Below are positions 51,404 to 62,200 of a DNA stretch of 63,662 nucleotides, one piece after another (positions within the stretch are counted from its first letter, which is position 1; each line of letters opens with the position of its first letter). The position numbers and the translations under genes are program-made. Under the pieces are notes generated by a model. The model worked only from the letters and a program-made list of their open reading frames with translations. It made no database searches and was not told the DNA's origin. Origin of the DNA: Clostridia bacterium. Lineage in GTDB: Bacteria > Bacillota > Clostridia > Christensenellales > Aristaeellaceae. The stretch is taken from the NCBI GenBank assembly GCA_017521565.1, contig JAFXCE010000032.1, positions 1-63,662 of the forward strand, read 5' to 3'.

Positions 51404-52642
51404 TCAGGTTTTGCCTTTGACAGGCTCACTGCCATTGACATACATAAACAGCAGCGCGAACCACAGAATAAAGCTCATATCTATTGTAGGTTCCACGGTT
51501 CCCAACGCAATATACACATAAATCAGCGCCAGCAGTGGGCGGATAACCATCGTCTGATCCAACCTGTAACGCTGAACCCGCCACATAATTACGGTCAGCA
51601 GCGCGATCAGCATCGTTGTGCCCAAAACACCGGTTTGCAGAATCCAGTGAAGTATCACGTTCTGTGTATTTGCATATCCAAATAGCTTCACAGACATTTG
51701 ATTGCCGCTGCCATAGCCATAACCCAGCAGCCAGTTTCCTGCCATTCGATCCGCAAACACTTGATATATATTTAGCCGTCCCGTCAGGTTGCTGTTTCTT
51801 CCCAGTAACTCCTCCACAAAATACTCAAACACAGAAAGACTCATAATACTGTCGACGACGAAGGGAAAAACAAAGCTGATCATCAGGCATATATTCATAT
51901 TGACCGGAGAGGAGAGCCATTTCACAGTTTCTCTTCTTCCAGTATTCTGCCAGAAAAGCAAGATAATCAACATGCAAGCGCCAATGAGTCCAGTCATACA
52001 ACTCACGCGCAAGGAAAGCCATGCAAACATCGCCGCTGCGCCCCAAAGCAGCCATCTGGACAGATATACTGTATTTTTCTCATCCATGCACTTCATCCGC
52101 CAGAATACGATCAAATTCATATGCAGATATACGATCGTAAACTTAGTACCAATAAGATAGTGTTCATGTGCCCCTGAATTAAAGCGGACAATACCCGTAA
52201 GCATCAGTGTGTCTGTCAAAATCGTCAGCACCAGCAGATATCCATACAAAAACCGCAGCGCGCGCCTGCTCCATCCCGCCTCTGCCAGCAGAATAACCAA
52301 TGCGAAGAGTTCAACCAAATACAGCACAAGCCGCTGCACGCTTCGCATCAAAGCAGCGTCTCCTTTGGGATTCAAGTATGTCGCAATGACCATCGTTACA
52401 CACATGATCAGCAGCACCAGAACCACATAAAAATATCGCTTCTTGAGGATGTTCTTCAGCAGTACGTTAACCTGCGTCAGAATGCAAAGGCCTCCTGCAT
52501 ATAGGAGCGGTCTTTTTACCAGCGAAAAAGCTGGAATCGGAATACTGACATGCTCCAGCAATGCGAATGAAAACACAAATAACATCGCCAACCAGAGCAT
52601 CAGGTTTCGAAAAGGAAATCTCTTCTTAATTCTGAGTATCAT
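51404..52642 (-). CDS. O-antigen polymerase/ligase-like protein (Wzy)
   Basis: The 412-residue protein has about ten or eleven helices and little sequence identity typical of Wzy proteins. The long outer loop holds LLGRNSNLTGRLNIYQVFADRMAGNWLLGYGYGSGNQ (in parts), the GRxxxW/LxGxGxGS pattern of the O-antigen ligase/polymerase superfamily, and then NTQNVILHWILQTGVLG. It would join repeat units outside the membrane. It overlaps the preceding glycosyltransferase by 17 bases. Confidence 0.85.
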   Translation of the reverse strand: MILRIKKRFPFRNLMLWLAMLFVFSFALLEHVSIPIPAFSLVKRPLLYAGGLCILTQVNVLLKNILKKRYFYVVLVLLIMCVTMVIATYLNPKGDAALMRSVQRLVLYLVELFALVILLAEAGWSRRALRFLYGYLLVLTILTDTLMLTGIVRFNSGAHEHYLIGTKFTIVYLHMNLIVFWRMKCMDEKNTVYLSRWLLWGAAAMFAWLSLRVSCMTGLIGACMLIILLFWQNTGRRETVKWLSSPVNMNICLMISFVFPFVVDSIMSLSVFEYFVEELLGRNSNLTGRLNIYQVFADRMAGNWLLGYGYGSGNQMSVKLFGYANTQNVILHWILQTGVLGTTMLIALLTVIMWRVQRYRLDQTMVIRPLLALIYVYIALGTVEPTIDMSFILWFALLFMYVNGSEPVKGKT

Positions 52643-53684
52643 CGTTGCGGCGCAATCCTTTCTTCAGTACAGGCTTTACCACATACACAATGAAAAGAAT
52701 CACTTCCATTCTGTACTTCAGCGCCCAGTATATTTTCCTGTTCTTCCGGCGGAGCATATGCTCATCACATTGGTTTAGCGCTCGCCGAAAAACCTCACTG
52801 CGCAAAAACTGACGTATATTTCTTCGACCATCAGCCAAAGTGTGCCCCTCTGAAACGTAGTATTCGTTGAGGATGCAGGTGCCGCGCATCAGATGCCAGA
52901 CATAAAAGAAGCTGATCCCTTCCCGGTATCTGTCCAGAATCCCCACGCTCCTGTAGCTTTCCTCCAACTGACAAAACAGCCTTGTATACCGTTGCGGAAG
53001 ATCTTTCTTGTATCGCTGAGACAAACTGCCTATGCGCATTTCATAGTTATAGAGGAATTGTTTTATTACCCGCACCTTTTTTACCTGAGCCAACAATTGT
53101 AGGTTAAACAGATAGTCCTCGCTACCTATGATTCTCTCCGACAAAAATTCTACTCTTGTACGCCTCAGGAAATCTGTCAGATAGATATTCATACATGCAG
53201 AAAGCGAAAAAACACCAGCAGAATACAGCGCCCAATTCATCAGCCTATCAATTCTTATATCGTCCTCATAAACCCCTGGTTCTGCGTTAGACAATACTTC
53301 ATAACGTCTTTCTCCTACCACTCGATAATGACTGAACTTCACTAAGTCTGGAGAATCACGACAGGTTGCCTGATACAGCGTATTCAGAGCGTTAGGCTCA
53401 ATCCAATCATCCGAATCCACCCACCAAATATATCTTCCTCGCGCAACAGCAAGCCCCGCATTTCTTGCGCTGGCTAAACCACCATTCTCCATGTGAATTA
53501 CGCGGATAAACTCATATTCTTGTGCGTACCGGTCACAAATCTGAGGTGACCCATCTGTTGATCCATCATCGACTAGAATGATTTCATAATCCTTGAAACT
53601 CTGCTCTAGCACTGACTGAATACACCGCTCCAGATAGGCTGCCACATTGTATACTGGCAGAATGACGCTAAAATACGGCTGCAC
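52626..53684 (-). CDS. Family 2 glycosyltransferase
   Basis: The 352-residue enzyme begins MQPYFSVILPVYNVAAYLER, with IILVDDGSTDGSPQICD, NGGLASARNAGLAVARG and the metal site WWVDSDDWIEPNAL. The mid-chain IGSEDYLFNLQLLAQVKK resembles the pattern of the family-2 enzymes in the first cluster. The GTG start follows GGGAGG. It is third in the second glycan unit, between a family-4 enzyme and the polymerase. Confidence 0.92.
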   Translation of the reverse strand: MQPYFSVILPVYNVAAYLERCIQSVLEQSFKDYEIILVDDGSTDGSPQICDRYAQEYEFIRVIHMENGGLASARNAGLAVARGRYIWWVDSDDWIEPNALNTLYQATCRDSPDLVKFSHYRVVGERRYEVLSNAEPGVYEDDIRIDRLMNWALYSAGVFSLSACMNIYLTDFLRRTRVEFLSERIIGSEDYLFNLQLLAQVKKVRVIKQFLYNYEMRIGSLSQRYKKDLPQRYTRLFCQLEESYRSVGILDRYREGISFFYVWHLMRGTCILNEYYVSEGHTLADGRRNIRQFLRSEVFRRALNQCDEHMLRRKNRKIYWALKYRMEVILFIVYVVKPVLKKGLRRNDDTQN

Positions 53685-53705
53685 AATTATCCTCCCATTT
53701 CCATC

Positions 53706-54905
53706 CTATTTCATCATAAGATCAATATACTTTTTCAGTTCCTCCGCATTTCCCTTAGGTTGTTTTTCCAGGTATTCTGTAAGGCTTTTTCGAAGTGCTC
53801 CATCACACATCATATGCGCAATGCCATCGCACAGAGCCTCAGGCGTCATATCAACAATCCAACCACTCTTTCCATGCTCAAGAGAATCTCGGACAGTGGT
53901 ATAATTCGTAGCCACAATAGGCCGGCAGAACACCTTAGCTTCATCCAAAACCATAGATCTGCCCTCAACTCGGGAAGGCTGAACAAGAATATCACATTCT
54001 CTGATGTATGGATAAGGATTCTTTTTAGAGCCAAGTAATTTAAAGCACTCCGCGGCACCGCTTTCCTCTAACTGTTGCTCAAGCCGCGCACGCTCAGAAC
54101 CATCACCCAGAACAAACCACTGAAATGCTTCGCCTCTCTCCTTTAGCAGGCGTGCTGCCTCGATGGCAATATCCACGCCCTTCTGATGGTTCAATCTGCC
54201 TACAGACAGGATTTTCATTCCTTCCACAGCAGCAAACTCCTTCGGCACGTAAGCTTTACTCTGGTGAATTATACTCTGAGACGAGGTAATGTTTTCAAGA
54301 ACATAGACCTTATTTTCCAACTGCGGAAACTCTCTTACAATACAGCTGCGGCAATTCTCCGAAATCGTTACCACTGCGTCACATAATCCAAAATAGCTGC
54401 GATCAAACACTGAATCGTATTTCTGTTTCTGGTATTCACTATGTACCCACAAAACCTTCTTTTGACTAAATACCTTGTCCATCAGCCAGTAATTGGGCGG
54501 CCCATCCATATAGGAGATGGCAAAATCATATTTTTCTTTCCACTTCGGAATAAAGGGACGCCAACTCTGCCATAGCTTTTGCTCTGTGTTCAGCCCTTTA
54601 GGAAACAGATCCAGCTTTTTACGCAGAACCCAACAAATCTCACCCAGCAGTGCTCGTATGGAAAAAAAACTGCAAATCAGTCTGAACGACATCCGTCCAC
54701 CTAACCACCTGAGTTCAGGAACCGAAATGAGGCGCACATTGTCTGGCAACTCCCTCATGAATTCACCCACAGGATCCATCACAAGCAGATGAATCTCATA
54801 ATCCGCTGCATATTCCGACACAGATAATTCCTGCAGAAAAGACAACAAACTCTTCTGAGCACCGCCGATTCTCATATTATTGATTGCAATCAATACCTTA
54901 CGCAT
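53706..54905 (-). CDS. Family 4 glycosyltransferase
   Basis: The 399-residue GT-B enzyme has an N-terminal acceptor domain (VLIAINNMRIGGAQKSLLSF, then VLWVHSEYQKQKYDS and VVTISENCRSCIV) and a C-terminal donor domain (ILSVGRLNHQKGVDIAIEAA, GSERARLEQQLEE, then QPSRVEGRSMVLDEAKVF, the E-x7-E motif). It is clearly a paralogue of the next gene upstream, sharing SVGRL.xQKG and SR.EG.S.VLDEAK. The ATG at 54905 has GGAG upstream and overlaps the neighbour by eight bases. Confidence 0.93.
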   Translation of the reverse strand: MRKVLIAINNMRIGGAQKSLLSFLQELSVSEYAADYEIHLLVMDPVGEFMRELPDNVRLISVPELRWLGGRMSFRLICSFFSIRALLGEICWVLRKKLDLFPKGLNTEQKLWQSWRPFIPKWKEKYDFAISYMDGPPNYWLMDKVFSQKKVLWVHSEYQKQKYDSVFDRSYFGLCDAVVTISENCRSCIVREFPQLENKVYVLENITSSQSIIHQSKAYVPKEFAAVEGMKILSVGRLNHQKGVDIAIEAARLLKERGEAFQWFVLGDGSERARLEQQLEESGAAECFKLLGSKKNPYPYIRECDILVQPSRVEGRSMVLDEAKVFCRPIVATNYTTVRDSLEHGKSGWIVDMTPEALCDGIAHMMCDGALRKSLTEYLEKQPKGNAEELKKYIDLMMK

Positions 54906-56076
54906 TGCTTTCTCCATCAAATAGACTCATATACTTCTCTATTTCGTGCTGATTGCCGTATTCGTGTGTAGAAAGATAGCTGCTAATCCTTCCATACAAA
55001 AACTGATCACCCAGTAAGCGCATAACGCCCTCTGCTACGCCTTCAGCAGACATCGGAACGATCAACCCTTCATTCCCATCCACGATTTGATCTCTAACCG
55101 TAGGATAAGCCGTTGCCACGATTGCCTTGCCCAGGATTTTTGCCTCATCCAGCACCACCGACTTTCCCTCAAAACGCGACGGCTGAACAAACACACTGCA
55201 ATTACGGATGTACGGGTATGGGTTGCTCCGTGTGCCCAGAAGCACAAAATACTCCTCAGCACCCGCATCCCGAATCTGCCGTTCCAGATCGCTGCGAAGC
55301 TCACCCTCGCCAATCACGAACCAGCGGAAGCAAATTCCTTGTTTTCGCAGCAAGACAGCAGCCTGGATTGCCATGTCAAAACCCTTCTGTTTTGCAAGCC
55401 GCCCAACGGACAATATATTTATCGTGCAATCGCCAAATTCCATCGGTTCAAACTGCATTGCCTGCGCTCTGACCATGGATGAGGATATAATGTTCTGAAC
55501 ATAATGTACACGCTCTCGGAACTCTGGAAACTCATGACGCAGAATTTCCGCGCATTCATCCGAAACCGACACGATCGCATCCATGTCCGCAAGGTAAGGA
55601 AATTCATCCTCACGAGAATATCCAGCTGCCCGATAATCATTGTGAACCCACACCAGCTTCCTGTCTGAAGAAACCTTATCACGAACATAAAACATAATTT
55701 CAGAACCGACATAGGCCACTGCGACATCGTAATGCCCATCGAGACTGTCAATCGCTCGCTTATAAAACATTTTCCAGCGAAACGAGCGCTGCTCTTTACG
55801 AGTTCGTTTAACCAGCTTGGCACAACATGTTCCAACCAGCTTCCTCAGTGAGAGTCCGGAAAACAGCTGCAGCGGCGCATACAGCCTGCGAAGCTGCTCG
55901 GGAGTCTCAAGAAGCTGAACCCATGCAGGAATTTGCTGCCTGAATCCACCACGATTCTGAAACAGAAGTACATCCACCTGATACCGGTTTGCCGGTAATT
56001 CATTGAGTAAATTGATAAGACTTCTTTCTGCTCCGCCATAGCTCAGAGAGTGAATTACAAACAGCAGTTTTTTCAT
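54898..56076 (-). CDS. Family 4 glycosyltransferase, first gene of the unit
   Basis: The 392-residue GT-B enzyme starts LLFVIHSLSYGGAERSLINL, with KLVWVHNDYRAAGYS, IVSVSDECAEILR, ILSVGRLAKQKGFDMAIQAA and the E-x7-E motif in QPSRFEGKSVVLDEAKIL. It may compose the inner part of the repeat unit with its downstream paralogue. Its ATG follows GAGGAG. I see no clear promoter; a group of hairpins separates it from the giant surface-protein gene upstream. Confidence 0.93.
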   Translation of the reverse strand: MKKLLFVIHSLSYGGAERSLINLLNELPANRYQVDVLLFQNRGGFRQQIPAWVQLLETPEQLRRLYAPLQLFSGLSLRKLVGTCCAKLVKRTRKEQRSFRWKMFYKRAIDSLDGHYDVAVAYVGSEIMFYVRDKVSSDRKLVWVHNDYRAAGYSREDEFPYLADMDAIVSVSDECAEILRHEFPEFRERVHYVQNIISSSMVRAQAMQFEPMEFGDCTINILSVGRLAKQKGFDMAIQAAVLLRKQGICFRWFVIGEGELRSDLERQIRDAGAEEYFVLLGTRSNPYPYIRNCSVFVQPSRFEGKSVVLDEAKILGKAIVATAYPTVRDQIVDGNEGLIVPMSAEGVAEGVMRLLGDQFLYGRISSYLSTHEYGNQHEIEKYMSLFDGESNA

Positions 56077-56125
56077 TCAGATTTCTCCTCAAGTATTCAA
56101 ATGTAACCCATTTAGGCCGGACGGC

Positions 56126-56211
56126 ATTTCAAAAGAATCCTTTATAGAATTCCTTTGAAATACCGCCCATTCCACATCGTAGAATGGGCGGCTTGCCTGC
56201 TCAACGCAGGC
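56126..56211 (-). terminator. Three consecutive hairpins after the giant surface-protein gene
   Basis: In leftward order: GCCTGC/GCAGGC with a five-base loop (56195-56211), a perfect 10-bp stem CCGCCCATTC/GAATGGGCGG (56163-56191), and a 13-bp A/T-rich stem with one mismatch around ATTTCAAA (56126-56161). The middle one is the most likely terminator, but no long T-run follows. Together they fill most of the gap to the first glycan gene. Confidence 0.6.
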
Positions 56212-56219
56212 GTCTTGGA

Positions 56220-59200
56220 TTAGTCGATGACCATATGGCCTTCTGTATCAAAGGTGTACATGCCCGCAGTGAACGGATAACCGTTCATCTTTGAGACCCA
56301 ACGCGTCTGGCTGACGATAACCGCACCGCCGGAGCTGACGCAGTAGTAGTACTCGCCTACCTTCACAAGACCAGCGTTATCAATTCTTCTGCCCTCGTTG
56401 TAGTAGTAGTACACGCCGCCCTCGTTTACAACTGCGGCTTCCATCATGATTCTGCCGTCGACATCGAAACGATACGTGCCCGCAGGCAGCTTGCCATGCA
56501 TGTTGTTGCTGATCCAGCCCGTCTCATTCATCTTCAGCTTACCGCCGCTTCCTGCGTAATAGTAGCTTCCGTCGATCTCAACCAGACCGGCTGCCGTTCT
56601 CATGCCGTCCACGTAGTAGTAGCCTTCAAGAATGCCCGTGAAGATCTGCAGCGTTCCGTCTTCTCCGAAGCAGTACACGCCAGCAGGTTTGAGACCGTTC
56701 GTCTTGCTCGCAGTCACATTCACAGTGGTATTTACCGCCACCTTGGCATCAGCGCCTACATAGTAGTAAGCGCCATTGTACTCAACCAGACCAGCGTTTG
56801 CTGTACGCATGCCGCTCTTGTAGTAGTACAGAACTCCATCCTCATTGACAATATCAGTCGTCATGATGATGCGGCCCATGTCGTCAAAGCGATACATGCC
56901 CGCGGCGAACGGATAACCGTTCACCTTCGACATCCAACGCGTCTCACTGACAATGACCTTGCCGCCAGAGCTGACGCAGTAATAGTACTCGCCCACCTTC
57001 ACAAGGCCAGCATTCTCTACCCTTCTGCCCTCATTGTAGTAGTAGTACACACCGTCTTCATTCACAACCTCTTCGGTCATGATGATCTTTCCGTCAGCAG
57101 CAAAACGATACATGCCAGCAGTGAACGGATAATTGTTCACCTTCGACATCCAGCGCGTCTGATCGACGATGACCATACCGCCAGAACTGACACAGTAATA
57201 GTCCTCACCCACCTTCACAAGGCCGGCATTGTCCACTCTTCTGCCTTCGTTATAGTAGTAGTAGACGCCGTTCTCATTCACAACTTCAGCTTCCATCATG
57301 ATCTTGCCATCCGCAGCAAAGCGGTAGGTGCCCGCCGGGAACGGCAAGCCATTCATGTTGGAGATCCAGCCCACTCTATTGACATGAGCGTTATAGCTGG
57401 AACTAAAGTAGTAGTAGTCGCCGTCAATGCAGTACAGACCGGTATGCTGATCCAAAGTATCCACAACATAGTAGAGCTTATCTTCAAACCAGTACAGACC
57501 GTCCTCCGCCTCACCGATCAGCGCGCCATTTTCAGCGAACTCATACCACGTTCTGAAAGTGGCATGCGCAGGTCTGACAGGCTTTACGCCGGTCTTGGCA
57601 TAGTACTCCTCAAAGAAGTACTGCTCACCGTCGATGGTCTTCCAGCCTTGCGCATAGTACCACGGACCATAGAAGTACCGCAGTCCGATTTCGTCCTCGT
57701 GCCAGAAGCCCTTCACCAGACGACCGTTGTCCATTTCATAGGTGACTGCAACACCATTGATGGTTTCGCGATGTGTGCCATCAACACCAACGCCGGTGCT
57801 CCAGTTGAACAGATACCAATCGTCGCCGATGCTCTGCCAGCCCTTGACGAGTTCGCCGTTGCGGGCAAAGTAGGTATTCTCGTTCTTCACGAACAGGCCG
57901 CTGTACTTCGTCTGGCCGACATTGATACCCTTCTCACCAAAGTCGTAGTAGTAACCATCGACCAATTCAATGCCATACAGACGCTTACCCTCAACATAGT
58001 AGGCAAAACCGCCATCCATGCTGAACCAACCATCCTTCAGCGCATTCTTAAGAACGAATTCATCCTTAATGGTGGTGTAAGTATCCTTGAAGTAACCGCC
58101 AGCATCAGAACTCATCGCCTCATTACGGTAGGGATACAGTCCGAAGACCGCCTGGTTTTCAGGCTTCTGCGCGAAGGAGTACAGACCGCTTGCGCGCATA
58201 TAGATCTGGTAGCCAACTTCACCGCCGCATACCGCCTCGATAACAGGCTCCTCGTCGGTCAGGACACCGTCCTTCGGCGTCAGCTTGATGCCATTGATCA
58301 GGCACAGGGGATTCGCCGTAGCCGGATCGATAGCCTGAGAGACGCGAATCCAATTCAGCGTCAGGGTCAGGGTATTGGTGGTTTCATCAAACTTGATGCC
58401 GCCGCCTTCAGAGTTCTCACTCAGTTTGAAGTAATCGTTGACGACCTTCAGTTCGCTGTAATCCACATCAAAACGATCATCGAAGTCAACCGTCGCCTTT
58501 ACCCATGTGAGATCACTGATACGCTGAGCCAACTGCAGCAGGAAGGTCCACGCAGATGCACCTTCCAGGTCAGAGCCAGGCAGCATGTAAATCAGATCAT
58601 CGAGACGTTCCGGAATCGGGATCGCTGTCATGTCCATCGCAAAGGTGTAGTTAACCTCCATCTTCTGCGCAGGATCAATGACGTTATAGATGTTCGTAGT
58701 ATCCTCTTCAAGCGTAGCATTCGTCACCTGACGATTCCAGGCCAGCATACGATCGCCGCCGGAGGCCTGAGTAAAGTCAAAGTACTTGTCGCCCTGCTCA
58801 AAGAGCATCACAGTAATAGACGCAGTCTTGCTCGAATTCGCCTTCAGGCTTGCCTTAACGGTCGTTGTCGTCACTGTTGTATTGGGATTCGTCGCAAAGA
58901 ACATGCCCTGCATCTCACCCGCATCAGTATTGTACTCAAAGACCAGATCGGAAGAGGTAATCGCGATATCCTTGCCTGCGAAACTCGCTACCAGAGGCAG
59001 CTCAACGCTGGAACCATACACCACGTCCACCTTATCCTTGGTGAAGTACAGCTGATCGGGGTTCGTCATGGTCATGGACTTCGAGCCGACAACGATGGGT
59101 TCTCCGCCCTCCTCTGCAGCAGGCTGCATCAGATAGACAGTCACATCGCCCAGACCCTTGCCCACAAAGACGCCTTCCTCCGTAATAGAAGCATAGCCTT

Positions 59201-62200
59201 CGTCGCTCACAGCCCAGTAAGTGCCTTCGGGCAGAGCCACGGTATTGCCGCTCGGGCTGATACCGCTCGCAGTCATCTGCACAGGCGTACCAACGGTGGC
59301 GTAATCATACGCAGACTCAATCAGCGCATGATCAAACGCAGTAGAGCTGGGAGCGGTGGAGAACACCAGCAAAGAAGTGGAAACAGAACGGGGATAACCA
59401 TCGGAAGGACGGTTCATGATCGTCAGTTCAGTATCTCCGGGCTGACGTGCCACAAAGGTAGTAGAACCGCCGCCGTCCAGGTTGATGGCGTTCACACAGC
59501 CGGCTTCCTTCATGATGTAACCGATTTCCGCCAGACTGCCGCCCGCAGAGAAAGGCCTCTGACGTCCATCCAGACACATGATAACTACACGGCCGGTCGC
59601 CGTGATACCCACGGAAGTACGCGGAGCATCATTGGCTGCTGCACTTCCGACAACTTCTCCGTCCTTAACGACAAAGCTGCCGAAACCGCCGACCGCTTCC
59701 TTAATCTGATCCTTCATCTCGGCATACTCACCAGGGCCACCCAGGTAAGCCTCGCCATTCTTGAGAATCGCAAAGAAGCCGACGTCACTGGTGTTGGCAT
59801 GCCATTCCACACCATCCATCACCAGCAGGTTGCCGGGGTTGCCGTTGGACATATCAAAACCGCCGGCGTTGGTAGAAACGATAACCTCAAAGTTTTCGAT
59901 ATGGTTGGGATTCGTCGGATCGCCATAGATATTCTGTGCATTCTGCGCAGAATCGAGAACGCGGGACATCGCCCAACGCGGCTTGTCCGGCGTGCCAGGC
60001 TCACGCTCATTGTAGTTTACCCACATATCGACGTCTTCACGGCTCACGTCCGCAGTTGCAACGTAGTAAACAACCTGATCTCCGTTGGCATTGGTCGCAT
60101 AGCTGATCTTCTGGCTGATACCGGGGGCCAGATTCTTGGTTTCGGTATCGAAAACCGTGAAGTAGGGGTTAACCAGGTCTTCTACGTAGTCGCCTGCCAC
60201 CTTACAGATTTCATCCGCAAAAGCATAGCAAGTCGCCTTACGCAGTTCGGTCAGATCCGCGCCGCTGTGGCTGAAGTTACGGGTGCCTTCCAGCGTAGAG
60301 AGCAGCTTATTGCTGGTATACGCATTGTACACCGCATTGCGCAGCTCCTGACGGGTACTGACACCGTCCAGACGATTGTTGATGAAGTACTCAAGACGAC
60401 CAGTGAATGTCTGACGTTCTTCCAGATAGAACTCGGTCATGATCTTGGACAGATCGCCCACTTTATAGCTGTTCATGAGCTGATCCATGAAGTAGAAGCC
60501 TTCCATGTCCTGATACATGTCCGTGATGCCAAAGGAACCTTCGGAGCCTGCAATTTCAACAGAGAACAGCAGATTCTCGCGAATCTTTGCAATCTTCTCC
60601 TCAGTGTTCAGATCCATCAGGCTGAAACGATCCGCATACTGATCAACGGTATCCACAAGGTCCACAAGGTCGCCCGCCCAGCCGGAAATATCCGCATGGT
60701 TCTGGCTGCCCTTATTGTGATAGGTCATATCCATCAGACCAAAGAGATGACCGCTACCGAAGCTTACCTGGCCCTTCCAGCTGCCGTAGTACTGCTCATT
60801 GTACGGAAGCTCATAGTTCTTCAGCTTCTTGAGACCAGAGACATTCAGCATAGCCGCCTGTTCAGCAGTATAGCCAAACTGCTCCGGATTGGTCTTGATG
60901 GCATCCTCAAGCTGGTAGACATAGTCACGGAATTTGGTATTTTCCTCACCAGCCATGATGCCCCAGGAACCGGAGGTATAGTTGGAAACGCCAGTACGGA
61001 TGTAGTTGAGCGTCAGAGCCAGCGGATCCGTACCAGGATTCTCGCGGGTATAGTTGCTCGCCATCATTTCCAGCGCGCCAACGTTCAGCAGGAACAGTTC
61101 GGCAGTTGCGTTGGATACCACCTCAAGCTTCGCATATTCCTCGTAGTTCTCGCTGCGCTGACCACAGAACAGACACCTCTGATGCTCATTCCAGCCCACA
61201 TTGGTGTAGGTCGGAGCCTTAGCATCCATGTCCATCCACTCATGCTGCAGCGCGGGAATGGGATCCGCGTCATAGTTACAATAGTTACAATACGACGCGC
61301 CCACATGGTGACCATCATAGCCACAGGTTGCCGGGATCTCCATATCGGCAACAAGCCACTCATGATCAGCCAGCGGGATGACCTCCTGTGCAACCAGCAC
61401 TTCACCGCACCAACCGCAATGAGAGCCTTCGGTCAAGCCGGTTTCCACACAGGTCGCAGCCATGCCGGGATCCGTCACAGCAAGATGCTCCTGCTGCTCC
61501 TCGTACCGCTCATAGCAGCGATAGCACAAAGACGTCTCGTTCTGGCAGGGATATCTCTCATTCCAATGATGTCCCAGCGCAGACAGCGGTTCGCTGTCCT
61601 GCAGGCCGGTATTACACACGGAGCAGATGATGGAAGCCGTCCAACCGCCCTCGGTACAGGTCGGATCTTTCGCTTCCTTAATCACCTTAGGCGTATGCTT
61701 CGGCTGCGTCACCACAAATTCTTCAGTCTCGCAAAGCTGACACTTCTGCCAGTAGCCGCCATCAGAATTACAGCTATGCAGCTCTTCAGATGTCTGCTTC
61801 CAGTCATGTCCATCCGGATCGACAGGCGTAACCATGGTCTTGGTCGCACCGCAGATTGCAGCATTCTCAGCCTCACCCGCAGTCGCTTCCGTCAGCGCCA
61901 TGTTATCGATGCCGATATATTCGTCATCAATAGCAGCCTTAACATTGGTACAGATGAACACGCTCTCGCCCTCAGCCTGGCAGGTAGCCGGCGTCAGCAC
62001 TTCATGTTCAAACCATGCATGTGCTTCAGGATTGACAGGGATACTCTCGTACTTCTTGAAAGCACCGGATTCGTCCTTGCTGATGCAGTTTTCATTCGTA
62101 CAGGTGTAGGTCTTCTCACCCATCGCCTGACAGGTAGACGCCAGCGTCTCAACGCCTTCATCCCAGATGTGATTATCGGAGTACACCTCGGGATCAAACT

